Below, one piece after another: positions 14,139-19,570 of a DNA stretch of 24,316 nt. Both the position numbers and the translations under genes were made by a program. Each line of letters opens with the position of its first letter. The stretch's first letter is position 1. This stretch comes from a virus. A model generated the notes under the pieces. That model saw only the letters and a program-made list of their open reading frames with translations. It was not told where the DNA came from and did no database searches. Location: positions 1-24,316 of IMG/VR virus record IMGVR_UViG_3300028597_000068. One strand, given 5' to 3'.

Positions 14139-14283
14139 GCTCTTCTGTAGGTCTCGGATCCTACTGGCTAGCTACGTTAGGTCACACTGCTAGCTGCGGA
14201 GCTTGTTGTGTACCGGCTCGCTCTGCGCCGTAGTAGGTAGCTGGCTAGATGCCTTGTGTCCTACTCTGTCCTTCTGGTTGCGT

Positions 14284-14312
14284 ACTCTATAGCTGTCTGT
14301 CTCTACTGTCAA
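14284..14312 (-). promoter_or_regulatory. Early sigma70 promoter 1
   Basis: TTGACA (14307-14312), a 17-base spacer and TAGAGT (14284-14289) on the minus strand. It is the promoter furthest upstream of the four, which lie 138 to 174 bases apart. Confidence 0.78.
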
Positions 14313-14480
14313 CCCTTCTGTCTTACTATCTGTCTATCTATCTGTCCTGCTTTCCTATGGGCTATCCGTTGCCGCGGTGCCTGGGCTTTCGTGTGATGTT
14401 GTGGTCTGGTGCGTCTGTCTGGCGGGCTGGTCTGCCGTTCCTGTCTGGCTGGCTGTCCTTCTGTCCCGTGGTGTGTTGTG
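14313..14480. repeat. GACA/CTGT-rich low-complexity tract
   Basis: The minus strand repeats GACAG many times, including GACAGATAGATAGACAGATAG-like tetranucleotide runs (near 14322-14345) and several CCAGACAG or GACAGCCAGCC units (near 14415-14465). The composition differs from the surrounding genes and there is no supported ORF. It lies between the phage-type promoter and the sigma70 promoters. Confidence 0.65.
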
Positions 14481-14520
14481 TGGAGTTCACTCCGTAGACA
14501 GATAAGCTCTGTCCCGGCGT

Positions 14521-14547
14521 TTCTCTTGTACTATAGGCACCCAATTA
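14521..14547 (-). promoter_or_regulatory. Phage RNA polymerase-type promoter, left-end copy
   Basis: One of two identical 27-base sequences in the window, reading TAATTGGGTGCCTATAG followed by TACAAGAGAA on the minus strand. The CTATAG core with an AT-rich upstream block and a purine-rich continuation resembles promoters of T7-family polymerases (as I recall them, SP6 ATTTAGGTGACACTATAG and K11 AATTAGGGCACACTATAG). It lies just upstream of the early promoters, the position of T7 phiOL. The polymerase gene itself is outside this window. Confidence 0.7.
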
Positions 14548-14557
14548 AAAGCCCGGC

Positions 14558-14587
14558 CCGAACGAAGCCGAACGAGGCCGAACGAAG
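14558..14587. repeat. Three tandem decamers
   Basis: CCGAACGAAG, CCGAACGAGG and CCGAACGAAG lie head to tail on the plus strand, 11 bases from the phage-type promoter. Short repeats next to the genome ends are known in T7-like phages; their role here is unknown. Confidence 0.75.
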
Positions 14588-14762
14588 ACAGACTGGCCTC
14601 CCGCCTGCCTGTCTATCCTCGCCGTGCCCTCTGTGAGGCCGTCCCGCGCCGTATCAGCGCCGATCTCGTCGCGCCCACCCTACCCTACAGCCCATTGCCG
14701 AGCACCTCACAGCGGCTCTGTGCGGGCCTTGGGCGCCATACTACCGCTCGTCGGGCCGAGGG

Positions 14763-14792
14763 TTGACATGGCCGAGCACCTCGGGATATCCT
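14763..14792 (+). promoter_or_regulatory. Candidate plus-strand promoter
   Basis: TTGACA (14763-14768), an 18-base spacer and TATCCT (14787-14792, four of six matches). It would read opposite to every gene in the window, toward the AGGAGAC plus ATG at 14854 described in the next entry. One exact -35 in GC-rich DNA can arise by chance, so confidence is low. Confidence 0.35.
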
Positions 14793-14853
14793 GTGCCCAC
14801 ATTGCAAGGCGCCACGCGCCGCGCAGCCCCACCAGCGACAGAGGAGACGCCAC

Positions 14854-14989
14854 CATGACCTAGCCGGCTTCCAGCAAGCGCGGGCGACCGGCCAAGCCGA
14901 GCAGCCCTATGGGGGATTCGCGAGCATTTTCACTCCGAGGTCTGCCCTCGCGTAAGCATATCAAATTTGGGTCTGGTACTCTGCACTAA
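14854..14989 (+). pseudogene. Plus-strand ORF start broken by an amber codon at position 3
   Basis: AGGAGACGCCACC precedes ATG 14854, a ribosome binding site in the style used throughout this phage but on the opposite strand. The frame reads Met-Thr-amber, then 41 codons starting PASSKRGRPAKPSSP and ending with TAA at 14987-14989. KRGRPAK is an AT-hook-like basic motif, also seen near the N-terminus of some small terminase subunits. The continuation has no obvious domain. It could be a remnant of a gene, an amber read-through product, or coincidence. Confidence 0.35.
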
Positions 14990-15010
14990 GCGCTATCTCT
15001 AACGCTCAGT
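14985..15010 (-). other. Hairpin after the last late gene
   Basis: On the minus strand ACTGAGCG pairs with CGCTTAGT (one G-U pair) around a ten-base loop, 17 bases after the stop of the last late gene. No T-tract follows, so this is not a canonical intrinsic terminator, but its place at the end of the late operon makes it a candidate for 3'-end formation or stability. Confidence 0.45.
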
Positions 15011-15026
15011 ACGCAATGCCAGAAGC

Positions 15027-15539
15027 TTAGGACTCTACCCACTCCAGCGAATACATGCCGGAAGTAGTGCCAGTTACCGTGATGATGATGTAGTACGTGC
15101 TAGCAGCAAGCATCCGGTCACCGTCTTGCAGATTAGGAGAGCCTACGCCGCCGCCTGCTGTGCCGCTATCGCTACGGAGTACCTCGCGCTCCGTGCCACC
15201 AGTAACGGTACCGCCGACAGTGGCAGTGGTAGTCGAGGCTGTGTTGAGCTGAGTGTTCTTGTTGAACAGCGTTGGCATCGCTCCGAACGTGCCGCCCTCG
15301 GTTCCACCGGTGATAACGACAGCACGGGCAGCGCCTTGACCAGTCCACAGGGTCTGTGAGGTTAGCCGGAAGGGCTTGGTGAACACTAACTTGATAGTAG
15401 TAGTGGCTGTGAACTCCCGGTATGCCCGGAACGCTCGGCCTTCCAGCAGCGCGAGGTCATCGCGGGTGATCAGTGTGCCTTTGTACGTCCGAATGCTTTC
15501 CAGCTTGCCGGTTAAGGCGTCTCTTCCTGTAAGACTCAT
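15027..15539 (-). CDS. Beta-rich hypothetical protein, last gene of the late arm
   Basis: A 170-residue protein. The N-terminal 50 residues are charged and helical (GRDALTGKLESIRTYKGTLI), followed by a Thr/Gly-rich, beta-strand-rich region (about 45-170) with no Cys. That composition is typical of virion or appendage proteins. ATG 15539 overlaps the Rz1 stop as ATGA, and GGAAG lies upstream, so it is translated with the lysis genes. I do not recognise the family. A minor structural role is a guess. Confidence 0.72.
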   Translation of the reverse strand: MSLTGRDALTGKLESIRTYKGTLITRDDLALLEGRAFRAYREFTATTTIKLVFTKPFRLTSQTLWTGQGAARAVVITGGTEGGTFGAMPTLFNKNTQLNTASTTTATVGGTVTGGTEREVLRSDSGTAGGGVGSPNLQDGDRMLAASTYYIIITVTGTTSGMYSLEWVES

Positions 15540-15760
15540 TGCACTTCCTCGATAGGGAACCCGTTTAGGATGTTGCACTGGTCCAGCGCGTCAGCGTAGT
15601 CCAGCAGACCTTGGTTCAATCCACCGTTCGTGCTGACATCCACGACGGGATGCTGGCACTGCACGGCGTTAACGCTTACACTTGAGCCGCTTGCACAGCC
15701 CGTCAGCGACAGCAGGAGGCACAGGAGCGTCCCGGTACGTAGGTTCTTGAGCGAGTGCAT
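15536..15760 (-). CDS. Rz1: Rz1-like outer-membrane spanin lipoprotein
   Basis: A 74-residue lipoprotein: basic start, hydrophobic core (TLLCLLLSL) and lipobox LTGC with the lipidated Cys at residue 22, followed by ASGSS. The mature part is about 53 residues. It begins inside the 3' end of the Rz gene in a different frame (92-base overlap), the classic nested arrangement of spanin genes. ATG 15760 has GGAGG upstream. With Rz it would bridge the inner and outer membranes and fuse them in the last step of lysis. The mature part is less Pro-rich than in lambda. Confidence 0.85.
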   Translation of the reverse strand: MHSLKNLRTGTLLCLLLSLTGCASGSSVSVNAVQCQHPVVDVSTNGGLNQGLLDYADALDQCNILNGFPIEEVQ

Positions 15761-15977
15761 GTGTCACCTCCGCCTTGCTCGATTGGGATTTGGCTGCCAG
15801 CTTGGCGAGGGATGCCGCTGTGCGGGCCTGCGCGGCCTTCAGCGCGTCGATCTGGCCCTCCTGTGTACTGACGGTGCTCTTCACCTCGGAAAGCTCAGCA
15901 CGGGCCGTCAGGAGGCCCCAGCCGAGGCCCACGGTCAAGGTGGCAAGCAGGGCTGTGATAGCTACGATGTACCGCAT
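15669..15977 (-). CDS. Rz: Rz-like inner-membrane spanin
   Basis: A 102-residue protein with an N-terminal signal anchor (YIVAITALLATLTVGLGWGL, about 3-22), then a periplasmic helical/coiled-coil region rich in Ala, Gln, Lys and Glu (about 27-75), and a short Pro-containing basic C-terminus with two Cys. ATG 15977 overlaps the endolysin stop as TGATG and has GGGAGA upstream; an in-frame ATG 18 bases earlier lies within the endolysin and lacks this spacing. It works with Rz1 to disrupt the outer membrane. Confidence 0.87.
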   Translation of the reverse strand: MRYIVAITALLATLTVGLGWGLLTARAELSEVKSTVSTQEGQIDALKAAQARTAASLAKLAAKSQSSKAEVTHALAQEPTYRDAPVPPAVADGLCKRLKCKR

Positions 15978-16474
15978 CAGTACTCTCCCTTCCACATGGA
16001 TTGCTCTGTGTACCGACGGACGTACACGCCATAGCAGTTATTGCTACGAACCTTACAGTCCCGACCACCAGCGAAACGCCAGCGAGGAAATTCGGCAGCT
16101 GCTCCCACATAGTCACCTCGGTTGATCTTCTTGAACAGCGTGCTGGAAGCGCAGTTCGCGTTGCCGATGTTGATGCACAGCAGCATCAAGGCGTCATACT
16201 CCCACTGGTAGAGGGGCACCTTGATGTTGCGGACCAGCATGGCGTGTACCGAGGCTGTATCGCTGCGGAGTAGCTCGCGGCAAGTGCGGTCGTCGTAGTA
16301 ATCCCCGACGCGCATGCTGCGGTCCATGTGCCCCGTACAGACTGTCGGGAGTCCGATGCTGTCGAGGTACACGCGGTTGGAGTAACCTTCCTCTTTCTGG
16401 AGGACGGCTACCCCGCCAGCGCTGAGGGCCAGAGCGGCCACTACACTGCGCACGGCGTTGGCGGGGATCTTCAT
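15977..16474 (-). CDS. SAR endolysin, GH24 lysozyme (P21 type)
   Basis: A 165-residue muramidase. Residues about 9-26 form a weakly hydrophobic, Ala/Gly-rich N-terminal segment (SVVAALALSAGGVAVLQ) typical of a signal-arrest-release domain, so export would be Sec-dependent and activation would follow membrane depolarisation. The catalytic triad fits E29, D38 and T44 (EGYSNRVYLDSIGLPT), the same E-8-D-5-T spacing as P21 endolysin; TLFKKINRGDY and the RWRFAGG motif also match that family. Five Cys are present, which may matter for redox control as in some SAR endolysins. ATG 16474 follows AGGAGG. Confidence 0.9.
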   Translation of the reverse strand: MKIPANAVRSVVAALALSAGGVAVLQKEEGYSNRVYLDSIGLPTVCTGHMDRSMRVGDYYDDRTCRELLRSDTASVHAMLVRNIKVPLYQWEYDALMLLCINIGNANCASSTLFKKINRGDYVGAAAEFPRWRFAGGRDCKVRSNNCYGVYVRRYTEQSMWKGEY

Positions 16475-16483
16475 AGTGCCTCC

Positions 16484-17038
16484 TTACGAAGCGGACAGGA
16501 CGATGCCAGTGATGACGCCGTTGGCCACGGTGAAGGTGGCGAAGTTGCCCGAGCCGGACACAGTACCTGCGTTGTATTTGGTGCCGTTGGTCACGCCAGC
16601 CACGGTTGCAGGGAGCTTTACGTTCGACAGCGCACCAGCGGCCACGGTTGCGGTGCCAGTGCCGATGGCAGCACCAGCCGAGTTCTGGATCGCCATAGTG
16701 TCAGCGTTGTCCACCATCACGGTAGTGGCTGCGAGGTTGACGCCGGTGATGGCGCCAGCCGCGACGACGGCAGTCGAGCCGTGGGAGTCCCCACCTGTGC
16801 TGGTGCGGACGTTCACGGTCTGGCCGTTGGACAGCACAGCTTGGGTAGCAGGCAGGCCAGACACGGCATCCGGGGTCTTGCTAGCGGCGTCATGCAGGAA
16901 CGCAGAGAGCTGGGCACCCTCGCCTACGGCACCCTTGGCCTTGGCGGATTGAATGTTGCCGATGGCCACGGCCACCAGTCGGCGCAGCTTCTCGGCTACG
17001 GAGAAGTTGCCGGGCTTGAGCAGGTTTTCTGGACGCAT
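16484..17038 (-). CDS. Repetitive beta-rich virion protein, possible head fibre
   Basis: A 184-residue protein. The N-terminal 60 residues are helical and charged. The rest is Ala/Gly/Thr/Val-rich with three related units: VVAAGAITGVNLAATT (about 90-105), VAAGALSNVKLPATVAG (about 130-146) and VANGVITGIVLSAS at the C-terminus. This looks like repeated beta strands in a fibrous or decoration protein, reminiscent of phage head-fibre proteins, but I cannot assign a family from sequence alone. ATG 17038 has AAGGAGA upstream. It lies between the terminase block and the endolysin. Confidence 0.7.
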   Translation of the reverse strand: MRPENLLKPGNFSVAEKLRRLVAVAIGNIQSAKAKGAVGEGAQLSAFLHDAASKTPDAVSGLPATQAVLSNGQTVNVRTSTGGDSHGSTAVVAAGAITGVNLAATTVMVDNADTMAIQNSAGAAIGTGTATVAAGALSNVKLPATVAGVTNGTKYNAGTVSGSGNFATFTVANGVITGIVLSAS

Positions 17039-17049
17039 GGTGTGTCTCC

Positions 17050-17301
17050 TTAGTCATTCAGGTCGAGTGGCAGTTGCAGGGGCTGGGCAGGCACCAGAGC
17101 GCCGCCACGGGGTTTGGTCTTCGTCTCCTTGACGAAGCGCAGGAGGTGCGCGGCCAGCTGCTTCACGTTGTCGAGGTGATCGGATACGTCCGAGCCACGG
17201 TCGTGCGCGGTTTCGATGCTGGACAACACGGTCGCTAGGTCGCGGCGGATGTTGTGAGCGCGGGCAAAGGCGCCGAGGGATGGCATGTCAGTGATCTTCA
17301 T
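17050..17301 (-). CDS. Small hypothetical protein after large terminase
   Basis: An 83-residue, mostly helical protein (AFARAHNIRRDLATVLSSIE near the N-terminus) ending in a Pro-rich tail PAQPLQLPLDLND. ATG 17301 shares one base with the terminase stop (TAATG), with GGAGA upstream, so the two are coupled. No family recognised. Its position suggests a role in packaging or morphogenesis. Confidence 0.78.
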   Translation of the reverse strand: MKITDMPSLGAFARAHNIRRDLATVLSSIETAHDRGSDVSDHLDNVKQLAAHLLRFVKETKTKPRGGALVPAQPLQLPLDLND

Positions 17302-19073
17302 TAACGTCTCCGAATGGTGCTGGCGAATCGCCCGTGGCCGTGTGCCAGCGGGTCGTAAGCGCGGTTGTAGTGCATGGGGTCCTTGAACATCTTGAGCAGT
17401 TCTTGCTCACGCGCAGCCTTGGCCGCAAGCTCGCTGTCCTGCCCAAGGGCCTTGATCCAGTACTGCACGGCGATGGCGAGTGCGTCGAGGCGGTCGTCCT
17501 TGGCAAGGGCGCCCCGATCACGAGTCAGCTTGGTGAACTGGTGGATCAGGGTGTACACTTGGCGCTTGTCGAGAGGGTAGTTCTGCGTGGAGGTCCAGTC
17601 CTCCGCGATGACATCCTCGTCGAACACGAGGCTACCGCGAGCGGCTACGGGTTCCAGCGTGTCCGCGATACGCTCTTCCTTCTGGCCAGAGCTGTACACG
17701 TCCTCGACTTGGCACTGCACCCCGGCAGCCCGCAGGAGCGGCAGCAGCACTTGGGTGAAGGCACCGTGGCCCATGTTCTTCTCGATGATGATGACGGTGG
17801 GCTTGAAGCGCACGGCCAGATCAACGATGCTTTGCAGGGTGTCAGGGTCGTACCCGCCGCGCACGCCCGAGGCGTACCGCACGAACAGGTTACCAGATAG
17901 CTGGTCAACGACAGCCACGCCCGTCTCGTCCCCATTCTTACCGCCGCCTGCCGGGTCGATGGCCAGGACGCGGCCTACAGGCAGGGAGGTTTCCGGGGAG
18001 ATGTAGGCAGCGGTAGCCATTTGGAACTTGATGCTGCCGACCTGATACTGCCGCAGCGTGTGTACGTCCATGCTGCGGGTGAAGTGCATCGGCACCTTAT
18101 CGCCCAGCCGCATGACGACGACCTGAGAGGACTTCAGCGGGTACCGGGCAGCGTCGCTTAGCAGCGTGCACAGCATGTGCTGGAGCTGGAAGTACGCCGG
18201 ACCTTGCTTGTTCTCCTTGGCGGTCAGGGCTGCATCGTCCAGCAGCTCAGGATCGGTCGGCGCCCCGGATTTGCCGAGAGGGCCGTATCCGATGCGCAGC
18301 TCAGGGCGCTCGGTCATCCTGCGGACGATCAGCGGTGCGAGCATGTCGCCGTAGGCTTGCTCTTCGCCCGGCGCTGGGTAGCGGCCCGGCCAGATGCGCA
18401 CCACGTACCCGGAGCCGGGCAGGGTGTTGTACACGGAGCTGTCTGTCTGCGGTGTGCCGAGGAAGACTGTCTTCGGCGGCTGGTTCTCCCGGCCCACGCA
18501 GATCGACGGGAAGTCGCGCATGAGGTTCAGGAGCAGCTCACGCATCAGCGCAGTACGGGAGTTCTTGGCGGATTCGATGTCGTCCGCGATCAGCAAGTCC
18601 GCCCGCTTACCCTGCAAGTTACCGGTAATACCGATACAGGCTACGGATGGGGACTTGTCAATGCCCTTCAGGGAATAGTGAACGTCGAACGCCTCGACCG
18701 AGGTTCGGTCGCCTTTAGTCGCGTCAGGGCGCAAGCATTCGAGGATGTCCCAGTTCATGATCAGGCGAACGATCAGAGTACTGATCTCGTTGGCCTGCTT
18801 GCCGCCTGCTGATACAATCAGCACACGGTTCCGAGGATCTTTGATGAGGTACCATACCGCGAAGATGGCGGTGATGGTGCTCTTGGCTTGGGAGCGTTGG
18901 GCCTGTACCATAAGGTCGTTAGGCCCAAACTCAAGGAAGCACCCGATGTCCTTCTGGATGTCGGTAGTGCTGAATCCGAGGTAACGCATAGCCATAACCA
19001 AGAACGGTAGGAAGTGCTCGAACTCCTTCTGGAGCAGTTCGAGCCTTGCATGCCGCTGGGTCTTAGCTGTCAC
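17301..19073 (-). CDS. Terminase large subunit, T7 gp19-like
   Basis: A 590-residue packaging motor (T7 gp19 has 586). ATPase: Walker A-like QAQRSQAKST (57-66, an atypical P-loop with Gln/Ala in place of the usual Gly) and Walker B DLLIADDIE (159-167). Nuclease: VLAIDPAGGGKNGDETG (about 369-385, metal-binding Asp), VIIIEKNMGHG (about 436) and DDRLDALAIAVQYW (about 545). The start is GTG 19073 with GGAGG six bases upstream, overlapping the small-subunit stop as GTGA; an ATG ten codons earlier lies inside the small-subunit gene. It cuts and packages concatemeric DNA into the prohead. Confidence 0.94.
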   Translation of the reverse strand: MTAKTQRHARLELLQKEFEHFLPFLVMAMRYLGFSTTDIQKDIGCFLEFGPNDLMVQAQRSQAKSTITAIFAVWYLIKDPRNRVLIVSAGGKQANEISTLIVRLIMNWDILECLRPDATKGDRTSVEAFDVHYSLKGIDKSPSVACIGITGNLQGKRADLLIADDIESAKNSRTALMRELLLNLMRDFPSICVGRENQPPKTVFLGTPQTDSSVYNTLPGSGYVVRIWPGRYPAPGEEQAYGDMLAPLIVRRMTERPELRIGYGPLGKSGAPTDPELLDDAALTAKENKQGPAYFQLQHMLCTLLSDAARYPLKSSQVVVMRLGDKVPMHFTRSMDVHTLRQYQVGSIKFQMATAAYISPETSLPVGRVLAIDPAGGGKNGDETGVAVVDQLSGNLFVRYASGVRGGYDPDTLQSIVDLAVRFKPTVIIIEKNMGHGAFTQVLLPLLRAAGVQCQVEDVYSSGQKEERIADTLEPVAARGSLVFDEDVIAEDWTSTQNYPLDKRQVYTLIHQFTKLTRDRGALAKDDRLDALAIAVQYWIKALGQDSELAAKAAREQELLKMFKDPMHYNRAYDPLAHGHGRFASTIRRR

Positions 19074-19387
19074 TGGATGCCTCCGGTGTCTAGGCCCATC
19101 CACTTACGGGCATCATCCATCACCTTGTCCAACTCGCTGGAGCTGACACCGGAACCCTTCAGTTCGCCCTTCAGCTTCTGGCCGAGGGCTTCAAGTTCCT
19201 TGTCGCCGCCGGGCTCGGCAGTGATGTTGTTGTCTTTGAGGAACGCACGGAGCACTGCGGCGTCTGCCGAGGTAAACGGCTGCCAGTTCTCGTCTTCCAT
19301 GCTGAGGTCAGCTACTTCGAGTCGATGCTCCCAGTACTTGGTGAAGCGCTCGTGCAACGAGCCTAAGCGGTCGCTAGTTGCTGCCAT
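19070..19387 (-). CDS. Terminase small subunit, T7 gp18-like
   Basis: A 105-residue protein, mostly helical and acidic, beginning MAATSDRLGSLHERFTKYWE with DNNITAEPGGDKELEALGQK in the middle. The start is ATG 19387, which shares a base with the holin stop (TAATG) and has AAGGAGA upstream; the frame extends further back but that part lies over the holin gene. Assignment rests mainly on position: fibre, holin, small terminase, large terminase is the T7 order 17, 17.5, 18, 19. T7 gp18 has 89 residues. It would recognise concatemer DNA and regulate the large subunit. Confidence 0.82.
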   Translation of the reverse strand: MAATSDRLGSLHERFTKYWEHRLEVADLSMEDENWQPFTSADAAVLRAFLKDNNITAEPGGDKELEALGQKLKGELKGSGVSSSELDKVMDDARKWMGLDTGGIQ

Positions 19388-19560
19388 TATGCAGTTCTCC
19401 TTAACTTCTCGTACAGGTAGAAACCTGCTTGGATTAAGATCCAGACCAGTGTGGCCCATTTAAGGGCCACATCCACTGGGAAGTTCATGAACCACTCCAT
19501 ACCGACTACGGTGACGGGTGGTGCGTTTCGAAGCGCTACGTCAACCGTAGTCGGGGTCAT
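19387..19560 (-). CDS. Holin, T7 gp17.5-like
   Basis: A 57-residue protein with one clear transmembrane segment (ALKWATLVWILIQAGFYLY, residues 32-50) followed by a basic tail EKLRRTA; residues 1-30 are mildly hydrophobic. T7 gp17.5 (67 residues) has a similar layout and lies at the same place between fibre and small terminase. It should form or trigger the membrane lesion that starts lysis and, with a SAR endolysin present, depolarise the membrane to release it. ATG 19560 has AAGGAGA seven bases upstream and the stop overlaps the next start. Confidence 0.82.
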   Translation of the reverse strand: MTPTTVDVALRNAPPVTVVGMEWFMNFPVDVALKWATLVWILIQAGFYLYEKLRRTA

Positions 19561-19570
19561 TCGTTTCTCC

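Larger units (their letters stand above)
14548..15026. other. Gene-poor genome-end junction, possible terminal repeat region
   Basis: No convincing gene lies in these 479 bases. They sit between the last late gene and the left-end promoter, exactly where a T7-like genome ends and begins. The stretch holds a triple decamer repeat, a 12-base repeat GCCGAGCACCTC at 14697-14708 and 14771-14782, a hairpin at 14985-15010 and an opposite-strand promoter-like site. Phages of this type have direct terminal repeats of a few hundred bases; one collapsed copy may lie here, but its borders cannot be read from a single copy. Confidence 0.5.

Noticed and set aside
13817-14233. Plus-strand ORFs of 138 and 82 codons in the early promoter region
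   Set aside because: They run against the promoters, show skewed Ser/Leu/Cys composition from CTGT-rich sequence and lack ribosome binding sites.
14362-14544. 60-codon ORF starting within the left-end phage promoter
   Set aside because: It starts with TTG inside the 27-base repeat; the same translated start occurs at the fibre promoter, showing that it is a by-product of the promoter sequence.
14558-14587. Tandem decamers considered as a CRISPR or iteron array
   Set aside because: Units are only ten bases with no spacers and just three copies. Nothing else suggests CRISPR or a plasmid-type origin.
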